A DNA stretch of 64,000 nucleotides from Woeseia oceani (GTDB lineage: Bacteria; Pseudomonadota; Gammaproteobacteria; Steroidobacterales; Woeseiaceae): positions 3,399,001 to 3,463,000 of the forward strand of contig NZ_CP016268.1 in NCBI RefSeq assembly GCF_001677435.1, given 5' to 3'. Position 1 is the first letter of the stretch. Each line of letters opens with the position of its first letter. The translations under genes and the position numbers were made by a program. Below the pieces are notes generated by a model. The model was not told the origin of the DNA. It worked only from the letters and a program-made list of their open reading frames with translations, and made no database searches. This document shows positions 1 to 8,850 of this stretch, piece after piece.

Positions 1-1538
1 TCGGATGCGGTGATTTTGATGCGCTCAACGTCTATCTGCAGTTCATCGGCCACCACCTGGGCAACCTTGGTGAACAGGCCCTGCCCCATTTCCGTGCCGC
101 CGTGGTTCAGATGCACAGTACCGTCCGTGTACACGTGTAGCAGCGCCCCGGCCTGATTCAAATGCGTTGCCGTGAATGAAATACCAAACTTCACCGGCGT
201 AAACGCCAGTCCGCGCTTCAGTACCGGACTCTGCGCATTGAATTCGCGAACCTCGGCACGGCGCTCTGCATAGTCTGATGTGCGTACAAGCTTTTGCGTG
301 ATCTCTTCGAGAATGTTGTCGTCAACAACTTGCTGGTACGGCGTGACGTTGCGCTGCCCAACACCGTAGTAGTTGGCGCGCCGCACCTCCAGCGGATCTT
401 TGCGCAGGTAGCGCGCGATGTCATCGATCGCGTACTCGATACCGAACATTCCTTGCGGACCACCGAAACCACGGAACGCGGTGTTCGAAACCGTGTGTGT
501 CTTGCAGCGGTGGGAGAGAATTTTCACGTTCGGCAGGTAATAGGCATTGTCACAATGGAACATGGTGCGATCATTGATTGCACCGGACAGATCTGCCGAC
601 ATGCCGCAACGCGATGCGAACATGAAATCGATACCCTCGATACGGCCGTTGTCATCGAAACCAACATCGTAGTGAATGATGAAGTCGTGTCGCTTGCCGG
701 TCATCAGCATGTCGACATCACGATCGAGGCGCAGCTTGCACGGTTTCCTGGTGCGGTCCGCCATCAGGCCGGCAATACACGCGATCAACGCCGCCTGACT
801 TTCTTTGCCACCGAATGCGCCGCCCATACGACGGCACTCAACCACAACGTCTTTGGAATGACGGCGCAGGGAATGCGCGACCAGGTGCTGCACCTCACCC
901 GGATGCTGGGTTGAGCTGTACACGAACAAGTCGCCGTCTTCCCGTGGCAACGCCAGTGCGATCTGCCCTTCAAGGTAGAACTGATCCTGACCGCCCAGCG
1001 CAAGCTCGCCGCGCAGCCGATGCGCCGCTTTGTCGAGTGCCGCGGCGGTGTCACCGCGCTCCAGCGTTTCCGTGGGCAAGACGAACGAACCGGTGGCGAT
1101 GGCCGTCGGAATATCGAGCACGGGCTCTAGGTCTTCGTATTCGATTCTGGCCAGCGCGACCGCTTTGCGCGCCTGCTCGACAGTGTGCGCGGCAACTGCA
1201 AATACGGCCTGACCCACGTATTGCACCAGTCCCGGTGCCAGTATCGGGTCATCCGCGACGACCGGACCGCAGTTGTTGTCGCCGGGGATATCGTCTGCCG
1301 TCAGCACCTCGACCACGCCGGGCGCGCGGCGCACAGCATCGAAATCCATGGCAACGATGCGTGCGTGCGGCCGCGTGCTCATACCAACCGCGAGGTGCAA
1401 CACGCCGCGTGGTTCGGGGATATCGTCGGTGTACGTCGCCTCGCCGCTAACGTGCAGATGACTGCTGTCGTGCGGGATCGCGCTGCCAGCCGCACCGGCA
1501 ACGGAACCGCCAGCGTCAGGCTTCGCGTGCGCGTCCAT
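1..1538 (-). CDS. xdhB: Xanthine dehydrogenase molybdopterin-binding subunit (partial)
   Basis: Large molybdenum-binding subunit of bacterial xanthine dehydrogenase, which oxidises hypoxanthine and xanthine to urate. About 512 N-terminal residues are visible and the 3' end lies beyond the left edge. The translation (my reading of the reverse strand) runs from MDAHAKPDAG through ECRRMGGAFGGKESQ and THTVSNTAFRGFGGPQG to HLNHGGTEMGQGLFTKVAQ, all typical of the XdhB/CoxL family. The ATG at 1538 overlaps the end of xdhA by 23 bases, so the two are translationally coupled. With xdhA and the hydroxyisourate hydrolase upstream this is a purine oxidation operon. The identity is clear from domain order; purine rather than another N-heterocycle as substrate is inferred from uraH. 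Confidence 0.95.
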   Translation of the reverse strand, partial: MDAHAKPDAGGSVAGAAGSAIPHDSSHLHVSGEATYTDDIPEPRGVLHLAVGMSTRPHARIVAMDFDAVRRAPGVVEVLTADDIPGDNNCGPVVADDPILAPGLVQYVGQAVFAVAAHTVEQARKAVALARIEYEDLEPVLDIPTAIATGSFVLPTETLERGDTAAALDKAAHRLRGELALGGQDQFYLEGQIALALPREDGDLFVYSSTQHPGEVQHLVAHSLRRHSKDVVVECRRMGGAFGGKESQAALIACIAGLMADRTRKPCKLRLDRDVDMLMTGKRHDFIIHYDVGFDDNGRIEGIDFMFASRCGMSADLSGAINDRTMFHCDNAYYLPNVKILSHRCKTHTVSNTAFRGFGGPQGMFGIEYAIDDIARYLRKDPLEVRRANYYGVGQRNVTPYQQVVDDNILEEITQKLVRTSDYAERRAEVREFNAQSPVLKRGLAFTPVKFGISFTATHLNQAGALLHVYTDGTVHLNHGGTEMGQGLFTKVAQVVADELQIDVERIKITAS

Positions 1539-3045
1539 ACTCGTAGATCCCGGTGAGTTCCGCGCCGCTTTGCGCCGCGGAAATATCCATGAAGAGGCGT
1601 TGCAGAAGATTCCCTGCGACCTGGCGGCGGTACTGATCGCTCGCACGCATGTCGCTGATCGGCTCGAAATCCTCGCGCAATGCTTGCTGTGCCTTATGGG
1701 TCAGATCAGTGCTCGGCAGCGCGCCCTGCAACACGGCCTCGCAGCGATGCGCACGCCGCGGTGTTGCGGCCAGTCCACCGTACGCAATTCGCGCTTCCAC
1801 GATCCGTCCGTCGTCGTCGAAGCGCAATCGGTACGCACCACAGACCGCGGAAATGTCCTGATCAAAACGCTTGGAAATTTTATACGTGCGCAGCTCGTCG
1901 CCGGCAGACGGCAACGGAATGATTATCTGTTCAACGAACTCGCCGGTCCGCAGCGCGTTTTTCTGGTAATCGAGATAGAACTTCGCGAGTGGCAGTTCCC
2001 GTGTGCCGTTCGCACTGCGCAGGCGCAGACAGGCATCAGCAACCAGCAACGCCGGCATGGAATCACCAATGGGAGAGCCATTTGCGACGTTGCCGCCCAG
2101 CGTTCCGGCATTGCGTATGGGCGGCGACGCGAACCGCAACAACAGCTCATGCAAGGCCGGGAAATGCCGCAGAAGCAGCGGCATCGCCTCGGCGAGTGTC
2201 ACGGCCGCCCCGATGTTGATCGCGTCATCGGCTACGCCTTGTCCGCACAGTTCCGTGACCCGGCCGGTGTAGATCACCGTATCGAGTTCACGGTGCTGCT
2301 TGGTAACCCACAAACCGACGTCAGTACCGCCCGCCAGCAGCCGCGCATCCGGCCAGGCACCCAGCAATTCCGCCAGCTCGTTGCATGAGCGTGGTGCAAA
2401 ATACCGTTTCGCACCGTACTCAAGTGCAACGGTGTCGCCGTGCTGAATGGATTGCAGACGCTCGACCCGCCGCTTCTCGTCCGAACTTGCCGGACCCGAA
2501 CTGCAAGCGGCCAGTAACCAGTTGTCACTGCGTTCCGATGCACACCCGTACATCGCCCTGGCCGCATCCACGATGGGTCGGTAACCCGTGCAACGGCACA
2601 GATTACCCGCCAGCGCATTATCGATGGTCACCCGACTTGGTGATTGCGCGTTCTTGTACAGCGCGAACAGCGACATAACGAAGCCGGGCGTGCAGAAGCC
2701 GCATTGTGAACCATGGCAATTGACCATGGCTTGCTGCACCGGGTGCAAACTGCCATCGCTGCCACGCAAACTCTCTACCGTTAACAACTCCTTGCCATCG
2801 AGTGTTGGCAGGAACTGTATGCAGGCATTGATCGCTCGCGCATGCAGGCGATTGTCTTTGCCTACCTCCGCAAGGACGACGGTACAGGCACCACAATCAC
2901 CCTCGGCACAGCCCTCTTTGCTACCCGTTCGATGCAGGTCTTCGCGCAGGTACTGCAGCACCGTTCGGGTTGGATCGACATTGCGCAACTCGATGACAGT
3001 GCCATCGAGAATAAAACGAATCCTGTCGGTACGGTGATTGCTCAT
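1516..3045 (-). CDS. xdhA: Xanthine dehydrogenase small subunit (2Fe-2S/FAD)
   Basis: Electron-transfer subunit of xanthine dehydrogenase, 509 residues. It has an N-terminal plant-type ferredoxin domain (CAEGDCGACTVV), a second 2Fe-2S domain (HGSQCGFCTPGF and GNLCRCTGYRP) and a central FAD domain (LLAGGTDVGLW, TLGGNVANGSPIGD). Fusion of the iron-sulphur and FAD domains in one chain is the usual two-subunit bacterial arrangement. The frame is open well upstream, but homology begins at MSNHRTDRIRF, so the ATG at 3045 was chosen; longer starts would run into the preceding gene. It lies 13 bases downstream of uraH and overlaps xdhB. No XdhC maturation factor is visible in the window, though it could lie beyond the left edge. 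Confidence 0.95.
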   Translation of the reverse strand: MSNHRTDRIRFILDGTVIELRNVDPTRTVLQYLREDLHRTGSKEGCAEGDCGACTVVLAEVGKDNRLHARAINACIQFLPTLDGKELLTVESLRGSDGSLHPVQQAMVNCHGSQCGFCTPGFVMSLFALYKNAQSPSRVTIDNALAGNLCRCTGYRPIVDAARAMYGCASERSDNWLLAACSSGPASSDEKRRVERLQSIQHGDTVALEYGAKRYFAPRSCNELAELLGAWPDARLLAGGTDVGLWVTKQHRELDTVIYTGRVTELCGQGVADDAINIGAAVTLAEAMPLLLRHFPALHELLLRFASPPIRNAGTLGGNVANGSPIGDSMPALLVADACLRLRSANGTRELPLAKFYLDYQKNALRTGEFVEQIIIPLPSAGDELRTYKISKRFDQDISAVCGAYRLRFDDDGRIVEARIAYGGLAATPRRAHRCEAVLQGALPSTDLTHKAQQALREDFEPISDMRASDQYRRQVAGNLLQRLFMDISAAQSGAELTGIYEYGRAREA

Positions 3046-3058
3046 ATCAGCACACGGC

Positions 3059-3406
3059 TCAGCTTCCACGGTACGTCGAGTAACTCCACGGTGAGACCAG
3101 CAGCGGTACATGGTAGTGGGAGTCTTCAGCCAATGCGAAACGAAGAACCACGACGTCGAGGAATGGCGGGTCGGACTGCGCAAGCGCGCTGCGCGCAAAG
3201 TATGCGGCGACCGAAAACTCCAGCTCGTAACGACCGGCCTGCCAGTCGGCTTCGTCGAGCAACGGCGCATCGGTTCTGCCGTCCTTATTGGTTATTGCAC
3301 GTTTTACCAGGGCGCGCTCCGCACCCAGCCGCCACAAACTGATCTCAATGCCCTGCCCGGGCCGGCCTTGAGCTGTGTCCAGTACGTGCGTGGTCAGTTT
3401 GCCCAT
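3059..3406 (-). CDS. uraH: 5-hydroxyisourate hydrolase (transthyretin-like)
   Basis: 115-residue transthyretin-like protein that hydrolyses 5-hydroxyisourate, the product of urate oxidation, to OHCU. It starts MGKLTTHVLDTAQGRPG, the family's N-terminal signature with the catalytic histidine, and ends with the diagnostic tetrapeptide YRGS. Length matches cytoplasmic UraH. The ATG at 3406 was chosen because homology starts there; upstream in-frame codons add non-homologous residues. First gene of the uraH-xdhA-xdhB operon, divergent from the GMC pair. No uricase or OHCU decarboxylase is seen here, so the enzyme that makes its substrate must lie elsewhere. Confidence 0.92.
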   Translation of the reverse strand: MGKLTTHVLDTAQGRPGQGIEISLWRLGAERALVKRAITNKDGRTDAPLLDEADWQAGRYELEFSVAAYFARSALAQSDPPFLDVVVLRFALAEDSHYHVPLLVSPWSYSTYRGS

Positions 3407-3473
3407 GAAATGTCCGCAACCGTCATCGTCTGTAATTCGTGTCGCTCCAATTGCAGACCATACTAGGTGATCT

Positions 3474-3521
3474 CGGTTCAGGCCGGTAGTCGGGAACCGC
3501 GGAACTAACCGGGAAACCCGG
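3474..3521. promoter_or_regulatory. Candidate operator in divergent intergenic region
   Basis: The 165-base gap between uraH (leftward) and the Tat protein (rightward) holds an inverted repeat, CGGTTC at 3474-3479 and GAACCG at 3494-3499. Next to it are three related GGGAAC-like blocks at about 3492, 3501 and 3511, phased roughly 10 bases apart. The last lies in a perfect short hairpin CCGGG-AAA-CCCGG at 3509-3521. Such phased repeats between divergent promoters often bind a regulator, but no motif family was recognised and no regulator gene is adjacent. Confidence 0.25.
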
Positions 3522-3571
3522 GACTGTGTTAGCGTCGGGCACACAAGCCAGTCTGTTTATCGGGGGAGAAT

Positions 3572-4168
3572 ATGGACGGCAGTACAGTGTCACGACGCCT
3601 GTTTTTGCAAGGCACGGGGTCGCTTACCGGCTCGGCCGCGTTACGCGCAGGCATTCCAGGCCTCGCCGCGCTGCTCCAGGCGGCCTGCAGCGCACGCGAC
3701 GAAGCTGCGGCATTTGCAGTCCTGAGCGCCGCTGAAGCCCGCGAACTTGAAGCGATCAGTGCCAGCATCCTGCCGACGACCGACACGCCCGGCGCCACAG
3801 AAGCCGGCGTGGTCTGGTTCATCGACAAAGCCCTCGGTGATTTCGCCGCTCCGCAACTCGAATCCCTGCGCAGCGGCCTCGCTGCCTTCGAACAGCCCAT
3901 AGCTGACCGCTACGCGGGCGCCAAGCGCTATTCCGACCTCGACGAGTCCGAGCAGAACGCCTACCTCGCCAGTCAGGAAGACACGCCATTTTTCGGCTTC
4001 GTCCACACGTTGACGCTGATGGGCATGTTCGGCATGACTCAATACGGTGGCAATCGCGATCACGTTGGCTGGAAGTTACTGGGGCTGGATCCGCATCAGC
4101 ACGGCTATCAGCCGCCTTTCGGGTTCTATGACGCGGCCTACCGGGAGGGACAAGAAAATGGCGAATGA
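3572..4168 (+). CDS. Gluconate 2-dehydrogenase subunit 3 family protein, Tat-exported
   Basis: 198-residue small subunit that accompanies membrane or periplasmic GMC-type dehydrogenases. It begins with a twin-arginine signal (SRRLFLQ followed by a hydrophobic stretch to about residue 39, ending in AACS), so it is probably exported folded and may carry its FAD partner across by a hitch-hiker mechanism, as known for this family. The rest fits the family (LSAAEARELEAISASILP near residue 50). A strong ribosome site (gggggag) precedes the ATG. Its stop overlaps the start of the GMC gene by 11 bases, so the two are made together. Sugar or alcohol substrate cannot be told. Confidence 0.88.
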   Translation: MDGSTVSRRLFLQGTGSLTGSAALRAGIPGLAALLQAACSARDEAAAFAVLSAAEARELEAISASILPTTDTPGATEAGVVWFIDKALGDFAAPQLESLRSGLAAFEQPIADRYAGAKRYSDLDESEQNAYLASQEDTPFFGFVHTLTLMGMFGMTQYGGNRDHVGWKLLGLDPHQHGYQPPFGFYDAAYREGQENGE

Positions 4169-5828
4169 GTCCCAGGTTCATTACAGGAACGACCAGGCCG
4201 TTGATTTCGTCATTGTCGGCTCAGGCTCGGCGGGCGGGATACTGGCGCGCGAACTGTCGGCTAAAGGCTTTGACGTGGTGGTGCTGGAACAGGGCCCGTT
4301 TCGAACCGCCGCCGATTTCACCCACGACGAAATTGGCGTCGCCTTTAACGGCGAGCTGCTCGGCGGCAGCGCAGCGCGGGCCAGCCAGACCTTTCGTCAT
4401 GACGAAAGCGATATCGCGGAACCGCACCCGTTTCGCCAGCCAGCCGAATACGCGAAGACCGTCGGCGGCAGCAGCGTGCACTTCACCGGCAACTACTGGC
4501 GCTTTCGCGAGATCGATTTCAATGAACGCAGCCAGTTGGGTGCGATCAGTGGCACGAATTTCGCCGACTGGCCCATCAGTTACAGCGAACTCGAGCCCTA
4601 CTACACACGGGTGGACTGGGAGATCGGTGTGTCCGGCACTCCCGGGCCGTTCGACGCACCCCGCTCGCGACCGTACCCAACGCCACCCATGCCCGTGAAA
4701 TCGTCCGGCGCATTGCTCGAACGCGGCGCGTTGAAGCTCGGACTGCACCCGCAACCGGCACCGGTGGCGATATTGTCGAAACCGCACAACGGTCGCGCGC
4801 CGTGTATCCATTGCGGCTATTGCATGGGGTTTGGTTGCGAGGTCGGCGCCAAATCGTCAACCCTGGCTACCGTTATTCCGCAGGCACTGGCAAGCGGCAA
4901 ATGCGAAATACGGCCACTCAGTACGGTCTACCGACTGGAAATCAACGACGCCGGCAAGATCGACGAAGTGCTCTACTTCGACGCTGACGGCAAGCAACGC
5001 TCGCAGAAAGCGAAGGCGGTCGTCCTGTCCGCAAACGGCGCCGAGACACCACGACTGCTGCTCGACTCAGCCAGCGCCCGACACCCGGACGGGCTGGGCA
5101 ACTCCAGTGGCTTCGTAGGTCGCAACCTGATGTTCAATGGTCACTCCATTGCCAATGGCGTGTTCGCAGAACAACTGAACGACTACAAGAGCATCCAGGT
5201 AACCCGCATCATTCACGACTTCTACGAGTCGGATCCGAAACGCGGCTACTACGGTGGCGGCGGAATCGATGCGAGACCGCTGTTCTCGGCGACGCCGATC
5301 TTGTTCGCCATGGCCGGTGCGCCACCCAACGTGCGCTCTTGGGGCCGGGAATACAAAGAGGCGCTGGCGCACAACTACACCCGGCAGATGACGATACTGG
5401 GCAATACCACGTCGCTCGCACAGGATCGTAACAACATCACACTGGACCCCACCTACAAAGACCAGTGGGGTCGCGCGGCATTGCGCCTGACTTACAGAGA
5501 CCACGACGATGATTTGGCAATTTCGGAATTCTTCCGCCAGAAGTCGCTTGAATTGATGGATGCAGCGGGCGCGGAACAATCGTGGTCATTCCCCGTTGAA
5601 GCACAATCCAGCGGCGCCCACCTGCTCGGCACCTGTCGGATGGGCGACGACGCCGAGACTTCGGTCGTCGACAAACACCATCGCAGCCATGACGTGAAGA
5701 ACTTATTTATCTGCGATGGCTCGAGCTTTGTGACCTCGGGTCGCGGCCAGCCAACCATGACCATTATGGCATTGGCCTTTCGTGCCGCTGAACACATCGC
5801 CGCGGCCGCAAAAGCAAACGACATCTAG
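4158..5828 (+). CDS. GMC family FAD-dependent oxidoreductase
   Basis: 556-residue flavin dehydrogenase of the glucose-methanol-choline family, close to the large subunits of gluconate/sorbitol-type dehydrogenases. The N-terminus carries the ADP-binding motif (FVIVGSGSAGG), a mid region has the cysteine cluster CIHCGYCMGFGC seen in this branch, and the C-terminus has HLLGTCRMG with the GMC catalytic region after it. It lacks its own signal peptide, which agrees with export together with the Tat subunit encoded just upstream. ATG at 4158 is where homology starts and is coupled to the upstream gene. No cytochrome c subunit is adjacent, so the electron acceptor is unknown. Confidence 0.9.
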   Translation: MANESQVHYRNDQAVDFVIVGSGSAGGILARELSAKGFDVVVLEQGPFRTAADFTHDEIGVAFNGELLGGSAARASQTFRHDESDIAEPHPFRQPAEYAKTVGGSSVHFTGNYWRFREIDFNERSQLGAISGTNFADWPISYSELEPYYTRVDWEIGVSGTPGPFDAPRSRPYPTPPMPVKSSGALLERGALKLGLHPQPAPVAILSKPHNGRAPCIHCGYCMGFGCEVGAKSSTLATVIPQALASGKCEIRPLSTVYRLEINDAGKIDEVLYFDADGKQRSQKAKAVVLSANGAETPRLLLDSASARHPDGLGNSSGFVGRNLMFNGHSIANGVFAEQLNDYKSIQVTRIIHDFYESDPKRGYYGGGGIDARPLFSATPILFAMAGAPPNVRSWGREYKEALAHNYTRQMTILGNTTSLAQDRNNITLDPTYKDQWGRAALRLTYRDHDDDLAISEFFRQKSLELMDAAGAEQSWSFPVEAQSSGAHLLGTCRMGDDAETSVVDKHHRSHDVKNLFICDGSSFVTSGRGQPTMTIMALAFRAAEHIAAAAKANDI

Positions 5829-6146
5829 CAACGCAAGTCCTTGCCGCCGTGGACCCGCAACACGTCGGCCGATTGGCAACGAGCCGTGCGGCCAATGCAC
5901 GCCGCAGAATGCGCACAACGGCGCTCCATGCCGCACCGCCGCTGACACACATGCTCGTGTCATAACCCGATGGTCGCATGCATGGACTGGCAGGCACGCG
6001 CGGCCGGGCCGCCTTCTGTGCCGCACTGCCGGTTCCACGCCGCTACCAGGTCACTGCAGGCGTTGCCCGGCGAGGCTGCATTTTGGCCTGAAAAATCCGC
6101 CGACGGTGGTACGCTATGCCCCTTTTTTGCCCGGAACCAGCACCAC
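5829..6146. other. Intergenic region, 318 bases, no gene recognised
   Basis: GC-rich spacer between the GMC gene and the PfkB kinase. Frames crossing it are open by chance but show no homology or ribosome site. No clear terminator or promoter was found; the last 40 bases before the kinase are somewhat less GC-rich and probably contain its promoter. Confidence 0.5.
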
Positions 6147-7118
6147 ATGACTGTCAAACTTCTTGGAATTTCCAACGCCATCGTCGATATTCTCGCCAAC
6201 GTTGAAGCCGATTTTCTCGACAAGGTGAACGCACCGCCCGGCTCGATGACGCTGATTGATGAAGCTCGTGCCCGCGAAATTTACGACATGATGGGGCCTG
6301 CAACGGAAATGTCCGGCGGCTCAGTTGCCAACACCGTCGCCGGCTTCGCCAGCCTCGGTGGTCGCGCTGCCTACATCGGCAAAGTCAGGAACGATCAGCT
6401 CGGCGACATTTTCACGCACGATATGCGCTCGCTCGGCGTGGACGTGCGACTGCCACCGGCGACCGATGGCGCGGCAACCGCGCGCAGTCACATTCTGATC
6501 ACGCCGGACGGCCAGCGCACCATGCAAACGTATTTGGGTGCCTGCACGGAACTCGCCGTTGCTGACATCACCGCGGCGACCGTAGGCGAACCCGACATTG
6601 CGTTGCTGGAAGGCTATGTCTGGGATATCGCCGAAGGCCCCGCGCTAGCCGCAGCCGCCGTTGAACTGGTCCGCAAGGCCGGTGGCAAAGTTGCGCTGTC
6701 TTTATCCGATTCCATGTGCGTCGAACGCCATCAAAAGGAATTCGCCAGCTTCGTTCGCGACGCTGCGGATCTCGTGTTTGCAGACGAAGACGAAATGATG
6801 GCGCTGCTGCAGGTCAAGACCTTCGAAGAAGTTCCACCGCTGGCGGCACAATTGCCACCGTTGTTCGTCATCACCCGCTCTGCCAAAGGTTCCGTGCTCA
6901 TCAAGGGCGAAAAGCAGATCCAGCAGGATGCCATCCGGGTCGACAAGGTCGTCGATTCCACCGGCGCTGGTGACTCCTTTACAGCCGGTTTCCTGTACGC
7001 CTATACCAATGGCATGTCATTGGACAAATGCGCCCGGGCCGGCACCTTCTGTGCGACCCAGGTCATCCAGCAGATCGGTGCCCGCATCGACAAGGACGCG
7101 CTGGACGAACTCGACTAG
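6147..7118 (+). CDS. PfkB-family carbohydrate kinase, adenosine-kinase-like
   Basis: 323-residue ribokinase-superfamily kinase of the group usually annotated as bacterial adenosine kinase. It has the N-terminal GISNAIVDILANV, the substrate-side glycine motif MSGGSVANTVAGFASLGG, and the C-terminal anion-hole and catalytic aspartate motif DSTGAGDSFTAGF. It would phosphorylate adenosine (or a related nucleoside) to AMP with ATP in the cytoplasm, which fits the nucleoside-salvage theme of the window. The frame extends 59 codons upstream, but homology begins at MTVKLLGISNA, so ATG 6147 was chosen. The MBL-fold gene follows after 14 bases. Confidence 0.85.
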   Translation: MTVKLLGISNAIVDILANVEADFLDKVNAPPGSMTLIDEARAREIYDMMGPATEMSGGSVANTVAGFASLGGRAAYIGKVRNDQLGDIFTHDMRSLGVDVRLPPATDGAATARSHILITPDGQRTMQTYLGACTELAVADITAATVGEPDIALLEGYVWDIAEGPALAAAAVELVRKAGGKVALSLSDSMCVERHQKEFASFVRDAADLVFADEDEMMALLQVKTFEEVPPLAAQLPPLFVITRSAKGSVLIKGEKQIQQDAIRVDKVVDSTGAGDSFTAGFLYAYTNGMSLDKCARAGTFCATQVIQQIGARIDKDALDELD

Positions 7119-7132
7119 ACGGAGGTATCAAC

Positions 7133-7960
7133 GTGCACAGCAAGCTGACCGTACTGTTCATTGCGCTGACCCTGCTGACATCCGCGCAAGCTCACGACGA
7201 TGCTGTTGCGCACTACCTTGCGAACGAAGGCCTCATGGTCGCGCACGGAGATACCAAGATCCTGTTTGATCCGTTGTTCCGCGAGAGTTACGGACAGTAC
7301 CGTTTAGTTCCGGATGCAATGCGCGCTGCGCTGTTCGAGGGCAGCGCGCCGTGGGATGGCATCGATGCCGTGTTCATCAGTCACTACCACGACGACCATT
7401 TTGCACCCGACGAGATGCTCATCCTGCTGCGCCAGCAGCCGCAGTTGCTGCTGTTTGCACCACGCCAGGCCGTGGCGGCAATGCGCAAGTTCGACGATGA
7501 CGAGTCCCTGTTCGAGCGCGTCACGGCGGTCAACCTCGCCTATCGCGATGCGCCGGTCAGTTACACAAGGCCGGGGCTGCTGATTGAGGCCGTGCGCATT
7601 CCGCATTCGGGATGGCCAGATAGGCGGACTGACGTTGAAAACATTGCCTGGCGCGTCACGCTGGATGACGGCCCCACCGTGCTGCATCTGGGCGACGCCG
7701 ATACCCGTGACGCCCATTTCGCGAATGACCCCGAATACTGGCGACAACGATACCCGGAAATGGCATTTCCGCCTTACTGGTTCTTTTTGTCGAACAGCGG
7801 CAAGGACGTTCTGACCACGAGGATTCGCGCTGGCCATGCGGTGGGCGTGCACGTACCGGTCAGCGTGCCGCAACAGGAGAACAAGCGGGACCCCGCCTTG
7901 CAGGGCGTTGATTTATTCACGACCCCGGGTGAAACGCGGATGATCGATCACGCGCACTGA
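7133..7960 (+). CDS. Exported MBL-fold metallo-hydrolase
   Basis: 275-residue metallo-beta-lactamase-fold protein with the metal-binding motif SHYHDDH near residue 85 and LHLGDADT further on, as in UlaG-like hydrolases. A GTG start at 7133 was chosen: it has a GGAGG site eight bases upstream, and the residues after it form a clean signal peptide (hydrophobic run ending SAQAH). Starting at the upstream in-frame ATG would destroy this. Probably periplasmic. It follows the kinase closely and ends 16 bases before the convergent dehydrogenase operon. Substrate unknown. Confidence 0.8.
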   Translation: MHSKLTVLFIALTLLTSAQAHDDAVAHYLANEGLMVAHGDTKILFDPLFRESYGQYRLVPDAMRAALFEGSAPWDGIDAVFISHYHDDHFAPDEMLILLRQQPQLLLFAPRQAVAAMRKFDDDESLFERVTAVNLAYRDAPVSYTRPGLLIEAVRIPHSGWPDRRTDVENIAWRVTLDDGPTVLHLGDADTRDAHFANDPEYWRQRYPEMAFPPYWFFLSNSGKDVLTTRIRAGHAVGVHVPVSVPQQENKRDPALQGVDLFTTPGETRMIDHAH

Positions 7961-7976
7961 TCGCAGCAGCGGATGC

Positions 7977-8849
7977 CTAGCTGCCGATCGGGTGCCAGGT
8001 TGTTTTGGTTTCCTGCACATCGGCAACGAAATAGGGACTCGCCGCCGTCGCCTTGCTCCAGTTGATGCCGTCCCGGGCGATGACCCGCTTGATATTGTCA
8101 GCGGCTTTGACCTGAATATCGGCCGCCGTGTCGTCATCGGCATCGCAGCAAATCACCGCATTCACATCCATGTGCGAGGCGAATTGTCCGGCCAGCTCGC
8201 TGCGGTAACCGGTCAGCAAATTCACAACGCCGCCTGGCACATCGGACGCGTGCAGCACTTCGGCAAAACTGACCGCGTTCAGTGGCAATGATTCCGACGC
8301 CAGCACCACGCAGCTATTGCCGCCGACAATGGTCGGTGCAATGTTCGACACCAGACCCAGCAAACCACTGCTTTCGGGTGCCAGTATCGACACCACACCG
8401 GTTGCTTCGAGAACTGAAAAATTGAAATGCGATGACGCAACCGGATTAACCGCGGAAAAAATCTGCTGGTACTTGTCGGCCCAGCCCGCGTAGTAAATCA
8501 AGCGGTCTACAGCCGCGTCCACTTCCTCAGTCGCTGCTTTCTTGCCCACACCCTGCACCGTCATTTCGGCGATGAACTGTTCACGACGGCCTTCCAGCAT
8601 TTCCGCAATGCGGTAAAGAATCTGTCCGCGCAGATAAGCACTGGCTGACGCCCAGCCGGGCTGTGCGGCACGCGCGGCAACTACCGCATTGCGAAAGTCC
8701 TTGCGACTGGAGCGACAAATATTGGCAATGACTTTGCCTTTCGCGTTTTGCAGATCGTAGTAGCGCCCGGACTCCGTACGCGGAAACTTGCCGCCGATGT
8801 AGATCTTGTAGGTCTTGGCGACCGGGATACGTGCTGCTTGTGTTGCCAT
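7977..8849 (-). CDS. Non-catalytic aldehyde dehydrogenase-like protein (ALDH16 C-domain-like)
   Basis: 290-residue protein that aligns with the N-terminal two thirds of aldehyde dehydrogenases ([29 protein letters not shown]) but lacks the active-site parts. Where ALDH has PWNFP it has APESSG, and it ends before the region with the catalytic cysteine. Its start is separated by one base from the stop of the intact dehydrogenase upstream. ALDH16 enzymes join an active ALDH domain to a C-terminal inactive one. The order and combined length here (494 + 290) match such a protein split in two. Probably a structural partner rather than an enzyme. It could also be a decayed duplicate, but the reading frame is intact. 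Confidence 0.8.
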   Translation of the reverse strand: MATQAARIPVAKTYKIYIGGKFPRTESGRYYDLQNAKGKVIANICRSSRKDFRNAVVAARAAQPGWASASAYLRGQILYRIAEMLEGRREQFIAEMTVQGVGKKAATEEVDAAVDRLIYYAGWADKYQQIFSAVNPVASSHFNFSVLEATGVVSILAPESSGLLGLVSNIAPTIVGGNSCVVLASESLPLNAVSFAEVLHASDVPGGVVNLLTGYRSELAGQFASHMDVNAVICCDADDDTAADIQVKAADNIKRVIARDGINWSKATAASPYFVADVQETKTTWHPIGS

Positions 8850-8850
8850 C

